Shown: positions 7,797 through 15,379, counted from the stretch's first letter. The stretch: 64,000 bases of DNA from Sphingomonas sp. Leaf67 (GCF_001421965.1 NZ_LMLP01000001.1:744001-808000); one strand, 5' to 3'. Numbers and translations are program-made. The notes: generated by a model not told the origin, from the sequence alone.

Positions 7797-8582
7797 TCAT
7801 GCCGCGGACCAGCCGCCGTCGATCGACAGGTTGGTACCGGTGATCGCCTTCGCCTCGTCCCGGCACAGATAGAGCGCGAGGCTTGCGACCTGTTCGGACG
7901 TGACGAATTCCTTGGTCGGCTGTGCCGCCAGCAGCACGTCGTTCATCACCTGTTCGCGGGTCAGGCCGCGCGAGGCCATGGTATCGGGAATTTGTTGTTC
8001 GACCAGCGGGGTCCAGACATAGCCGGGCGAAATGCAGTTGGCGGTGATGCCGAAGGTCGCGACTTCCAGTGCGACGGTCTTGGTCAACCCGGCCAGCCCG
8101 TGTTTGGCGGTGACGTAAGCCGACTTGTTGGGGCTGGCGACCAGGCTGTGCGCCGACGCGGTGTTGATGATCCGGCCCCATCCGCCCTTTTTCATATGCG
8201 GCACGGCGGCCCGGATCATGTGGAAGGCCGACGACAGGTTGATCGCGAGGATCGCATCCCATTTGTCGATCGGAAACTCCTCGATCTTCGCGACATGCTG
8301 GATACCGGCATTGTTGACGACGATGTCGACCGATCCGAACTCCGCCGCCGCCTTGTCGACCATCGCCGCGATCTGGTCCGGCTTGGTCATGTCGGCCTTG
8401 TCGTAGCGCGCCTCGGCGCCGCTCGCCTGCGCCAGCGCGGCGCGTTCGGCCTCGATCTTCTCTTCGTCGCCGAAGCCGTTGATGACGACGGTCGCGCCCT
8501 CTGCGGCAAATGCCTTCGCATAGGCGAGGCCGATGCCGGAGGTGGAACCGGTGACGATCGCGGTCTTGCCCTTCAGGAACAT
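7797..8582 (-). CDS. bdhA: 3-hydroxybutyrate dehydrogenase
   Basis: Short-chain dehydrogenase that interconverts (R)-3-hydroxybutyrate and acetoacetate with NAD, the last step of poly-hydroxybutyrate use. The 261 residues are the usual length. It has the Rossmann glycine motif TGSTSGIGLAYAKAF, the NNAG motif (VVNNAGIQHV), a catalytic Ser in NTASAHS and YVTAK as the Tyr-Lys pair. The C-terminal GTNLSIDGGWSA is typical. It starts 3 bp after the patatin stop, so the two form an operon. The substrate call is based on the long PTKEFVTSEQVA region typical of BdhA and on the neighbour. Confidence 0.9.
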   Translation of the reverse strand: MFLKGKTAIVTGSTSGIGLAYAKAFAAEGATVVINGFGDEEKIEAERAALAQASGAEARYDKADMTKPDQIAAMVDKAAAEFGSVDIVVNNAGIQHVAKIEEFPIDKWDAILAINLSSAFHMIRAAVPHMKKGGWGRIINTASAHSLVASPNKSAYVTAKHGLAGLTKTVALEVATFGITANCISPGYVWTPLVEQQIPDTMASRGLTREQVMNDVLLAAQPTKEFVTSEQVASLALYLCRDEAKAITGTNLSIDGGWSAA

Positions 8583-8585
8583 AGA

Positions 8586-9746
8586 TTATCCTTGGCGTTG
8601 ATGGAGATGCGGGGTGAGGTCGAACGCGGCGGTCCGACCGTCGAGGATGTTTTCGGCGACGACGCGGGCATTGGCGAGCGTGACGGCGATCGCCGCCCGA
8701 CCCGCCGCCCAATGCTCCTCCATCGCGCGTGCCGAAAATTCGAAGTCGCGCGCCCCGCCCTCCCAGTGATTGGCGCGGTAGATGAGGTGGACGAGGCTCA
8801 AGGGGTGTTCGTCGGCCATCGCCTCCAGCGCGCGGACATCGGCATCGTCACGCAGTTCGACCGGCAGCTTGCCGACCATGCGCCGGATCAGCTCGCGCTC
8901 CTGCCGCAGGCGCAGCCGGTCGGCGGTCACCTGTCGCGTTCGGCTGGAAAAGCGGATTTCCTTTTCGCGGGCGACGACATCGCCGATCGTGCGCGGCAGC
9001 AGCGCTTCGGCGGGAAACAGATCGACCTGAAACACCAGCATCGGATCGCGCTGATGGTCGAGGATGTGGGTCAGCGGGGTGTTGGATACCAGCCCGCCGT
9101 CCCAATACCAGCGCCCGTCGATCTCGACCGGCGGCAAACCCGGCGGCAACGCGCCCGACGCCATGACGTGTCGCGCATCCAGCCGTTCGCGCGCGCTGTC
9201 GAAATAGACGAAGTTGCCGCTTTCGATATCGACCGCCCCGACCGACAGCCGCACCGGTCCGTCATTGACCCGATCCCAGTCGACCAGCCGGTCGAGCGTT
9301 TCGCGCAACGGCGTCGTGTCATAGTAGCTGAGCGCGGCAGCGGTACCGGGCGCGGCGAATTGCGGAGGCAGCCCGCGTGGACCGAAGAAGCCGGGCACGC
9401 CGGTCGCGAGCACCACCCCCGCCGACCATTCATGCACCCATTCGCGCACCCGGTCGTCGGGCAGGATCGGGAACCACGGCAGCACGCCCGCCGCCTGCGT
9501 CCAGAAATCGCGGAGCCGCGCGACGCGGTGTTCGGGCGGGTTGCCGGCAAAGATCGCGGCGTTGATCGCACCGATCGAAATCCCGGCGACCCAGTCGACC
9601 TCGATCCCGGTTTCACCCAGCCGTTCGATCACCCCCGCCTGATAACTGCCGAGCGCGCCACCGCCCTGCAACACCAGCGCGACGCAGTCGGGGAGTGGCA
9701 GGCCGGGCGGGGATTGTCGGCGCAGGCGGGGATCGGCTTCGGCCAT
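8586..9746 (-). CDS. Patatin-like phospholipase with DUF3734 C-terminus
   Basis: Serine acyl hydrolase of the patatin family. From the ATG at 9746 it has 386 residues; an upstream in-frame extension runs through the repeat-rich promoter region and is unlikely to be coding. The oxyanion glycine box is QGGGALGSYQAG, the nucleophile lies in GISIG and the dyad Asp in DGG (WYWDGGLVSNTPL). The C-terminus has the DUF3734 signature LIYRANHWEGGARDFEFS and HWAAG. It is co-transcribed with bdhA, which suggests a role in poly-hydroxybutyrate or hydroxy-acid ester breakdown; that is inference. Confidence 0.88.
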   Translation of the reverse strand: MAEADPRLRRQSPPGLPLPDCVALVLQGGGALGSYQAGVIERLGETGIEVDWVAGISIGAINAAIFAGNPPEHRVARLRDFWTQAAGVLPWFPILPDDRVREWVHEWSAGVVLATGVPGFFGPRGLPPQFAAPGTAAALSYYDTTPLRETLDRLVDWDRVNDGPVRLSVGAVDIESGNFVYFDSARERLDARHVMASGALPPGLPPVEIDGRWYWDGGLVSNTPLTHILDHQRDPMLVFQVDLFPAEALLPRTIGDVVAREKEIRFSSRTRQVTADRLRLRQERELIRRMVGKLPVELRDDADVRALEAMADEHPLSLVHLIYRANHWEGGARDFEFSARAMEEHWAAGRAAIAVTLANARVVAENILDGRTAAFDLTPHLHQRQG

Positions 9747-9770
9747 CGGGGACACTTTGTGGGTTATACG

Positions 9771-9821
9771 AATCGGTTGCAACGCCCCTACAACCGATTT
9801 CGTGCACGCCGGTTGCAACGC
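9771..9821. promoter_or_regulatory. Repeated palindromes between patatin and ypfJ
   Basis: The divergent region holds two copies of CGGTTGCAACGC (9774-9785 and 9810-9821), 36 bp apart. Each includes the perfect palindrome GTTGCAAC. An inverted pair AATCGGTTG / CAACCGATT (9771-9779, 9791-9799) overlaps the first copy. The layout suits a dimeric regulator acting on one or both genes. The repeats are certain; the function is inferred. Confidence 0.45.
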
Positions 9822-9874
9822 AGTTGCCGTTTCGCGCATTTCAGTACGGACCTTTAACGAACGGACCGCCGCCC

Positions 9875-10747
9875 ATGCGCCTCGACGATCTCGATCCCGC
9901 CAGCAATGTAGAGGATCTCGGCCGGGGTGGTGGCGGCGGCGGCGGTTTCAACCTGCTGGGTTTGCTGCCATTGTTGCTGGGACGTGGGCTCGGCTGCGGG
10001 ACGATCGGTATTCTTGCCGTCGTCGCCATCGCATTCCTCGTGTTCTCGGGTGGCGGTGGCCTGCTGACCGGCGGGCAGGCCCCGACGACGCAACAGGGTT
10101 CGCAGCAAGGCAATGTTCCGTGCGATACCGCCGAAGAGCTGTTCGCCTGCCGCGTCCTGCAATCGACCAACCAGACCTGGACAGCGATCTTCCGCGAACA
10201 GGGGCAGCAATACCCCCTGCCGACGATGCGCTTCTACCAGCAGGGCGCGCAGTCAGGATGCGGCGCGGCGCAGTCGGCGATGGGTCCCTTCTATTGCCCG
10301 CCGGATCGTGGCGTATACCTCGACACCAGCTTCTTCCGGGAGTTGTCGCAGCGGTTCGGCGCGGCGGGCGACTTCGCGCAGGCCTATGTCATCGCGCATG
10401 AGGTCGGCCATCATATCCAGAACCTGACCGGACAAGCCGAGACCGTCAGCCGTGCCCAGCAGACGCTGCCAAAGGCGCAGGGCAACGCCCAGTCGGTACG
10501 GCTGGAGTTGCAGGCCGATTGCTATGCCGGCGTCTGGGCGGCACGGAACCGCAACCGCCTAGAACCGGGTGATATCGAAGAAGGGCTGCGCGCTGCTCAG
10601 GCGATCGGCGACGACACGCTGCAGGGGAACAGCGCATCTCCCGAGACCTTCACCCATGGCACGTCGGCCCAGCGGATGAAGTGGTTGCAGCGTGGGCTGC
10701 AGAGCGGCGACCCGGCGCAGTGCGACACCTTTTCGGGTGCGATCTAA
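9875..10747 (+). CDS. ypfJ: Neutral zinc metallopeptidase (YpfJ family)
   Basis: Membrane-anchored putative zinc peptidase of 290 residues. After a short cytoplasmic part with a poly-glycine run there is one membrane segment (IGILAVVAIAFLVF), then a domain outside the membrane. The zinc site is HEVGH at residues 175-179 and the likely third ligand is Glu211 in RLELQADCYAG, as in the family. The start ATG at 9875 gives MRLDDLDPASNVED, the usual YpfJ beginning. The gene overlaps the following Gre-like gene by one base (TAATG), and that gene overlaps yaiI, so the three form a tight operon. Confidence 0.9.
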   Translation: MRLDDLDPASNVEDLGRGGGGGGGFNLLGLLPLLLGRGLGCGTIGILAVVAIAFLVFSGGGGLLTGGQAPTTQQGSQQGNVPCDTAEELFACRVLQSTNQTWTAIFREQGQQYPLPTMRFYQQGAQSGCGAAQSAMGPFYCPPDRGVYLDTSFFRELSQRFGAAGDFAQAYVIAHEVGHHIQNLTGQAETVSRAQQTLPKAQGNAQSVRLELQADCYAGVWAARNRNRLEPGDIEEGLRAAQAIGDDTLQGNSASPETFTHGTSAQRMKWLQRGLQSGDPAQCDTFSGAI

Positions 10748-11214
10748 TGAGCGTTGCGTTCCGGCGGGAGGATGACGACGAACATAAGGAGCCGCGCTTC
10801 GAACTGCCGTTGCCGCCCGGCCCCAATCTGGTGACGCGGCGCGGGCTGCAGGCGATGGCCAATCAGGTCGAACGGCTGGAGGCCGAACTGGCCGGGGCCG
10901 ATGGCGATGCCGAGCGGACGACGGCGATCAAGCGCGATTTGCGCTATTGGCGGACGCGGCATTCGACGGCCGAGATCGCGCCGATCCCCGAGGACGAGGT
11001 CGCGTTCGGATCGCGGGTGACCTATCGGTTGAACGGGCAGCGCAAGACGATCGAACTGGTCGGCAGCGACGAAGCCGATCCGGCGGCCGGGCGTATCCCG
11101 TTCACCGCGCCGCTCGCCGTCGCGCTCACCGGGCTGATGGCCGGCGAAACGGCTGATTTCGGCGGCCGGAGCGATGCGATCGAGGTGATCGAGACGGGTC
11201 CGATCGAATCGTGA
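10747..11214 (+). CDS. GreA/GreB-family protein with shortened coiled coil
   Basis: A 155-residue protein related to transcript-cleavage factors that enter the RNA polymerase secondary channel. The C-terminal FKBP-like domain is clear: VAFGSRVTYRLNGQ, then IELVGSDEADPAAGRIPF, then PLAVALTGLMAGETADF. The N-terminal coiled coil (GLQAMANQVERLEAELAG, then RTTAIKRDLRYW) is about 25-30 residues shorter than in E. coli GreA. It lacks an obvious GDxxENAEY acidic tip, which GreA uses for cleavage. It may therefore compete with Gre factors, as Rnk does, rather than stimulate cleavage. The start overlaps the ypfJ stop. Confidence 0.8.
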   Translation: MSVAFRREDDDEHKEPRFELPLPPGPNLVTRRGLQAMANQVERLEAELAGADGDAERTTAIKRDLRYWRTRHSTAEIAPIPEDEVAFGSRVTYRLNGQRKTIELVGSDEADPAAGRIPFTAPLAVALTGLMAGETADFGGRSDAIEVIETGPIES

Positions 11215-11663
11215 TCCGCATTCTGGTCGACGCCGATGCCTGTCCGGTCAAGGACGAGGTGTACCGCGTCGCCGAGCGGCTCGGCGCACGCGTGGCGATC
11301 GTCAGCAACAGCCAGTTGCGCGTGCCGTTGGTGCCATGGGTCGAACGGGTGGTGGTATCGGACGGGTTCGATGCCGCCGACGACTGGATCGCAGAGGCGG
11401 CCGGCAGGGACTGCGTGGTGGTAACGGCCGACATCCTGCTCGCCGACCGCTGTCTGAAGGCCGGCGCCACGGTCATCGCGCCCAACGGCAAGCCGTTCAC
11501 CGGCGCGTCGATCGGCGGCGCGATCGCGACGCGGGCGATCATGGCCGATCTGCGTGCCGGCGGCGAGCAGTTGGGCGGGCCGCCGCCATTCGGCAAGACC
11601 GATCGATCACGCTTCCTGCAATCGCTCGACGCCGCGCTGGTCCGGCTGGCACGGGGTTGTTAG
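11211..11663 (+). CDS. yaiI: YaiI/YqxD family (DUF188) protein
   Basis: A 150-residue member of the DUF188 family, which has a PIN-like fold and is suspected to be a nuclease; its substrate is unknown. The family motif VDADACPVKDE is at the N-terminus. VVTADILLADRCLKAGA and APNGKPFT follow, and the end has the usual GGPPPFGKTDRSRFLQSLD. It starts with GTG inside the stop of the preceding gene (GTGA overlap), so it is translationally coupled. A strong hairpin follows directly after its stop codon. Confidence 0.92.
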   Translation: MIRILVDADACPVKDEVYRVAERLGARVAIVSNSQLRVPLVPWVERVVVSDGFDAADDWIAEAAGRDCVVVTADILLADRCLKAGATVIAPNGKPFTGASIGGAIATRAIMADLRAGGEQLGGPPPFGKTDRSRFLQSLDAALVRLARGC

Positions 11664-11821
11664 AGGCTGTTTGAAAACTCGCGAGAGAGCGAGTTTTGCA
11701 GGCGGTGCCGGCCCGCCCCCCTCCCGGCCACCCGTCAAGATATCGTGTGGGTGGCCGGGAGGGGGAGCGGGCCGGTACCGCAAAATGTGCCACAGCGCAT
11801 TTTCCAACGGACTCTTAGGAG
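11664..11821. repeat. Long palindromic repeat element (about 158 bp)
   Basis: The element begins at the yaiI stop codon and ends at the ribosome site of the next gene. Its outer parts are related inverted copies (TAGAGGCTGTTTGAAAAC and, reversed, TAAGAGTCCGTTGGAAAA). Its centre is a stem of about 30 bp at 11704-11779 with a 15-nt loop, CCCTCCCGGCCACCC pairing with its complement. It looks like a small non-autonomous element or two inverted copies of a 70-bp unit. Confidence 0.8.
11674..11697 (+). terminator. Intrinsic terminator after yaiI
   Basis: A 9-bp perfect stem AAAACTCGC / GCGAGTTTT with loop GAGAGA. The 3' arm ends in TTTT, which suits rho-independent termination of the ypfJ-gre-yaiI transcript. 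It is part of the larger palindromic element. Confidence 0.65.
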
Positions 11822-11828
11822 CAACGCC

Positions 11829-12008
11829 ATGGCCGAAAAATTCGAACGTCATCGCCAGCCTTGGCGACCCGATGAAATCCAGAAGCTGCATCAGCTTGCC
11901 GGCAAGGGCATGGCGCTGAAGGCGCTCGCCAAGGCGCTGACGCGCAGCGAGGAGTCGATCAAGCAGCGCGCGAAGGAAGACGGGTTGAAGATCACCAAGC
12001 TGCACTAG
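11829..12008 (+). CDS. Small helix-turn-helix-like protein (59 aa)
   Basis: A basic 59-residue protein. The sequence WRPDEIQKLHQLAGKGMALK then ALTRSEESIKQRAKEDGL resembles a Myb/SANT-like or resolvase-type helix-turn-helix, where the second half would be the recognition helix. It could bind DNA, but no partner or target is visible. The start ATG at 11829 has AGGAG eight bases upstream, and that site is the very end of the palindromic element on its left. It lies between two different repeats, so it may be transcribed alone or by read-through from yaiI. Confidence 0.7.
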   Translation: MAEKFERHRQPWRPDEIQKLHQLAGKGMALKALAKALTRSEESIKQRAKEDGLKITKLH

Positions 12009-12046
12009 GACCGATCGATATTCAGCTGTCAGGCCAGCGAACTTAT

Positions 12047-12149
12047 CCCTCCCTGACAAGGGAGGAGCTGGGGGTAGGTTGGTCTGTGGCTGGCGGGTCG
12101 CTCCCTCGCGGGCCAACCCACCCCCCGACCCCTCCCTTGTCAGGGAGGG
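12047..12149. repeat. Inverted repeat pair (CCCTCCCTGACAAGGGAGG type)
   Basis: Left arm CCCTCCCTGACAAGGGAGG with GGGGGTAGGTTGG. Right arm CCAACCCACCCCCC with CCCTCCCTTGTCAGGGAGGG. The arms are near-complementary over more than 30 bp. A smaller hairpin, CCTCCC / GGGAGG, follows at 12190-12210 just before the stop of the convergent oxidoreductase gene. Probably a dispersed repeat that also ends both transcripts. Confidence 0.8.
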
Positions 12150-12213
12150 GAGTGGTCGAAACCTTACTGAATTTCGATCGGCCCTAGATCCTCCCTGCAA
12201 AGCGGGGAGGAAT

Positions 12214-13203
12214 TTATAGCTTTACCAGCATCTTGCCCTTGTTCTTGCCGCTGAACAGGCCGAGGAACGCGTCGGGCGTCGCCTCCAGTCCGTCGACCAC
12301 CGTCTCTTCGCGCTGGAACTTGCCGCTCGCTACGAGCTCGCCCATGCCCTGATGGAATTCGCCGATGCGCCCAAAGAAGTCGCTGACGATGAAGCCCTGC
12401 ACACGGATACGCGCGGCGATTACCCGCATCAAATAGCGCAGGCTGGTCGCATGCGACGCATTATAGCCGTCGATCATGCCACAGATCGCGAAGCGCGCGC
12501 CCTGCCGGGCATGGGCCAGCGCCGCGTCGAGATGATCGCCGCCGACATTGTCGAAATAGACGTCGATACCGTCCGGTGCGGCAGCGCCCAGCGCCTTCAC
12601 CAGCGGCAAATCACCCTTGTAATCGATGACATGGTCCGCCCCCAGCGAGCGGACCCAATCGGTCTTCGCGGTACCGCCCGCCGAACCGATGACGGTCATG
12701 CCTTTCGCTTTAGCGATCTGCACGACGGTCGATCCGACCGCACCGGCCGCCGCCGAAACGAACACCGTGTCGCCGGCTTTGGCCTCCGCAACCGCCAGCA
12801 ACCCGAACCATGCGGTCATGCCGGGCATGCCGAGCGCGCCCAGAAACGCCTGATCGGGAATGCCGAGGTCGGGCAGCTTCTGCACACCCTTGGCCGCGAC
12901 GATCGCCTCGTCCCGCCATCCCGCCATGTGCTGAACCTGCGTACCGACCGGCAGCTCCGCCGCCCGGCTCTCGATCACCTCGCCGACCGCGCCACCCTCC
13001 ATGGGCGCATCCAAGGCGAAGGGCGGCACATAGCTTTTCCCGTCGTTCATCCGCCCGCGCATATAGGGATCGACCGACAGCCAGCGATTGGCGACGCGCA
13101 CCTCTCCGTCCGCCAGCTCGCGCGCCGGCAGGTCGCGCAATGCGAAATCCTCCGCCACCGGCATTCCGTTCGGCCGTCGCACCAGATGCCAAGCCTTCGC
13201 CAT
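12214..13203 (-). CDS. NADP-dependent oxidoreductase, zinc-free MDR family
   Basis: Medium-chain reductase of 329 residues related to leukotriene B4 dehydrogenase / CurA / YncB, enzymes that reduce C=C bonds next to a carbonyl. The N-terminal catalytic domain has WLSVDPYMRGRM. The cofactor domain has VFVSAAAGAVGSTVVQIAKA and YFDNVGGDHLDAAL, both typical of this family, and there are no structural-zinc cysteines. GGAG lies eight bases before the ATG at 13203; an upstream TTG at 13209 would be too close to that site. The natural substrate is unknown. Confidence 0.88.
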   Translation of the reverse strand: MAKAWHLVRRPNGMPVAEDFALRDLPARELADGEVRVANRWLSVDPYMRGRMNDGKSYVPPFALDAPMEGGAVGEVIESRAAELPVGTQVQHMAGWRDEAIVAAKGVQKLPDLGIPDQAFLGALGMPGMTAWFGLLAVAEAKAGDTVFVSAAAGAVGSTVVQIAKAKGMTVIGSAGGTAKTDWVRSLGADHVIDYKGDLPLVKALGAAAPDGIDVYFDNVGGDHLDAALAHARQGARFAICGMIDGYNASHATSLRYLMRVIAARIRVQGFIVSDFFGRIGEFHQGMGELVASGKFQREETVVDGLEATPDAFLGLFSGKNKGKMLVKL

Positions 13204-13309
13204 TCTCAACGCTCCATATCAGTTTCGTTCCGCTACGTAAGGCGCGACACCCCTAAAGCAAAGGGGGCCGGTTTCCCGACCCCCTCCGCCTGTCGCCGCT
13301 GCGAACCGA

Positions 13310-14608
13310 TCAATAGGTTCCGGGGAAGCTGCGATTGAGGTTCGTCTCGCTGTCGCTCAACGACGTGGCGGACGTGCCGGTGCCGGTCGTGCCGGTATTG
13401 GTCGTGCCGCCGATGCCGGTGCCGGCCGTGGTCGACGTGCCCGAACCGAGCGCCTGACCAGTGGTCGCGGTCGATCCGCTGCCATATTGGCCGGTCGTAC
13501 GGTTGGTATCGGTGTTACGGTCGTTGCCGAAGCGGTCATTGCCATAGCCGCGCTGCGCCGACGACTGGCTGCCGAACATCGCCTGCTGCTCTTCCTCGTC
13601 GCGCCACGCCTTCTTGGCTTCGCTGGCGGTCTTGCGCAACTTCACCTTGTCATCGATCGATTCGACCCAGCGCGACGGGATCGAATGATGATGGCCACCG
13701 GCAGCGGCATCGCTCTTGGTCAGGATGATGCGATCGCCGCGCACCTTGTCGACGACGCCGACATGCTCGCCATCGGAGCCGAGCACTTCCATATGCTCGG
13801 TAACGCGGGTCAGGCTGTCGCGCTGCGTCTGACGCTCGGTCCGGAACGCGGTGAATTCGTTCTGGAAGCGGGTCGCATTTTCCTGACGATATTCATCATA
13901 GTCGCGGTCGAACGCGCTGACCTGCGTGTCGCGCCACGAGCGATAGGCATGGTCGCTGTGCCGGTCGTCATAGCGCGACATCTGCTCGTCATAGCGCTGG
14001 TCGCGCTCGCGCCGACGTTCCGCGTCTTCGTCGCCGAACCACGACCGGACCTCGTCGCCGGCCCGTGCAAGGAAGCCGCGATCCTCGGCATCATAGTCCC
14101 GATCGCTGCGATTGCGATCCTGGTTGCGGTCTGCGCCATAGCGGTTGTCGCCGCGGTTCCGTTCGCCATAGCGGTTGCCGGTACCGTAGCGGTTGTCGTC
14201 GCTGCCATAACGGTTGCTGGTACCGTAGCGGTTGTCGTCGTTGCCATAGCCGCCCTGATAGCGGTCGCCCTGCGATCCATAGCTGCTGGACCCGCGGTCA
14301 TTTTGGTCGAAGTCGCGGCTGGCATAGCCACGGTTCCGGTCGGCACCATAGGTCGAACCCGAGGAACGGCTGCCCGACGAACTGCCGTAATAGTCCCGGC
14401 CGCGCGAGCCATCGCGGTCGTCGCGCTGCGACGACGATCCGCCATAATTCTGCTCGCCATAGCCGCGCGAGCCCTGTGCGCTGCCATAACCCTGCGAGCC
14501 ACCATAGCTGCTGCGCGAACGATCGTCGCGGTCGCGCCAGCGTCCGTCGTCGCCCGACCGGTCGTTCCACGATGAGTCTTCGTTGCGCGGATAGCGATCA
14601 TAACCCAT
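13310..14608 (-). CDS. DUF2171 protein with long disordered regions
   Basis: A 432-residue protein. The start at 14608 (MGYDRYPRNEDSSW) has AGGAG seven bases upstream, which rules out the longer frame. The first half is low-complexity, rich in Ser, Tyr, Gly, Arg, Asp and Asn, with near-repeats such as DNRYGTSNRYGSDDNRYG. About residues 265-340 form the DUF2171 domain (TEHMEVLGSDGEHVGVVDKV, then HHSIPSRWVESIDDKVKL), a small barrel-like domain whose role is unknown. The tail is Gly/Thr repeats (GTTNTGTTGTGTSATS). DUF2171 proteins are common in sphingomonads and suspected to act in stress; a condensate or surface role is speculation. Confidence 0.82.
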   Translation of the reverse strand: MGYDRYPRNEDSSWNDRSGDDGRWRDRDDRSRSSYGGSQGYGSAQGSRGYGEQNYGGSSSQRDDRDGSRGRDYYGSSSGSRSSGSTYGADRNRGYASRDFDQNDRGSSSYGSQGDRYQGGYGNDDNRYGTSNRYGSDDNRYGTGNRYGERNRGDNRYGADRNQDRNRSDRDYDAEDRGFLARAGDEVRSWFGDEDAERRRERDQRYDEQMSRYDDRHSDHAYRSWRDTQVSAFDRDYDEYRQENATRFQNEFTAFRTERQTQRDSLTRVTEHMEVLGSDGEHVGVVDKVRGDRIILTKSDAAAGGHHHSIPSRWVESIDDKVKLRKTASEAKKAWRDEEEQQAMFGSQSSAQRGYGNDRFGNDRNTDTNRTTGQYGSGSTATTGQALGSGTSTTAGTGIGGTTNTGTTGTGTSATSLSDSETNLNRSFPGTY

Positions 14609-14799
14609 GGAAATCTCCTGCAGATGTTTCATGTTATGGCGGCGCAGCAGCGCGGGCTGCCATGTCGTATGCGAACAAGCGCCGACCCTGCGGTTGGTTC
14701 CAATCGGGATCATGGGCCGCGACGAAGAGCGCCGCGCGAGCGATCGATCGCCATGCGAACGGGCGATCGGATTTTGTCGCGGCGACTGCGCGAGAGCCG

Positions 14800-14828
14800 T
14801 TGCATCCGCCAAAACTGCCCGCTACAGA
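14800..14828 (+). promoter_or_regulatory. Candidate promoter for tRNA-Ala
   Basis: TTGCAT (14800-14805) and TACAGA (14823-14828) are 17 bp apart and end 29 bp before the tRNA. Both boxes match consensus only partly. Confidence 0.4.
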
Positions 14829-14857
14829 AACGGCCCCGGCATGGCCGGATGAGGGGC

Positions 14858-14933
14858 GGGGCTGTAGCTCAGATGGGAGAGCGCTGCAATCGCACTGCAG
14901 AGGTCAGGGGTTCGATTCCCCTCAGCTCCACCA
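14858..14933 (+). tRNA. tRNA-Ala (anticodon CGC)
   Basis: A 76-nt cloverleaf with encoded CCA. The acceptor stem is GGGGCTG / CAGCTCC and contains the G3-U70 pair that marks alanine tRNA. The D arm is GCTC...GAGC, and the anticodon stem CTGCA/TGCAG encloses the loop ATCGCAC, giving anticodon CGC for GCG codons. The T arm is AGGGG TTCGATT CCCCT. A hairpin lies 13 bases downstream. Confidence 0.95.
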
Positions 14934-14946
14934 CCCCGCACACCCG

Positions 14947-14974
14947 ACCATCACGCCTATCCAGACGTGATGGT
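14947..14974 (+). terminator. Hairpin after tRNA-Ala
   Basis: A 9-bp stem ACCATCACG / CGTGATGGT with a 10-nt loop, followed by TTTGCG. It is a plausible terminator for the tRNA transcript, with a short U-tract. Confidence 0.55.
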
Positions 14975-15124
14975 TTGCGCGCTGGCGCCCGGCTGCGTTT
15001 CGCCATGCGCATCGATAGCAGCGCATTACCCCACTAAAGTAATGGGATTATAGTCTCCCCGTCATCGCTTTCTACTATGGGCGCTGCAACGGCTGCCCAG
15101 GCGGCGACGAACGGGAGACCGGGT

Positions 15125-15319
15125 TTGACGAACTACATCGCATCGCTGGCGGCCATTGCGCTGGTCGGGCTTGGCGGGTGTTCGGGCAATCCGCCGGCCG
15201 CCGACGCTTCGATCGAAACGAACCTGACGGCCGTCAACAACGACGCGTTGGTGTCGAACGACAGCGCGCTTCTGGTCGATCCGACGCCGACCACGACCGG
15301 CAATACTACCGGCCTTTGA
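15125..15319 (+). CDS. Small Asn-rich lipoprotein (64 aa)
   Basis: A 64-residue predicted lipoprotein. The start is taken as TTG at 15125 because GGGAG lies seven bases upstream and the product then begins with a signal peptide (TNYIASLAAIALVGLGGC) with lipobox LGGC, Cys19. The mature chain of about 46 residues is unstructured and rich in Asn, Asp and Thr (IETNLTAVNNDALVSNDSAL). It has no recognisable domain. The lipoprotein at 40990 has the same layout. A short CATTAC / GTAATG inverted repeat lies at 15024-15044, about 80 bp upstream. Confidence 0.7.
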   Translation: MTNYIASLAAIALVGLGGCSGNPPAADASIETNLTAVNNDALVSNDSALLVDPTPTTTGNTTGL

Positions 15320-15379
15320 GTTTCGCCGCGCTTCGGCGTGGTGTCCGCGACGCTTTGGTAGCTCCCTAAGCGTAACCTT

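Noticed and set aside
13487-14575. 362-codon frame opposite the DUF2171 gene with hydrophobic repeats
   Set aside because: The Val/Ala-rich pattern comes from the complement of the Arg/Gly/Asp/Tyr repeats; the minus-strand gene has an AGGAG site and a known domain.
14858-14933. tRNA-Ala as an integration site for a genomic island
   Set aside because: No integrase and no direct repeat of the tRNA 3' end were seen nearby; the flanking genes are ordinary.
15024-15044. CATTAC / GTAATG inverted repeat as a quorum-sensing lux box
   Set aside because: The arms are only six bases and do not match the lux box pattern; no LuxR gene is near.
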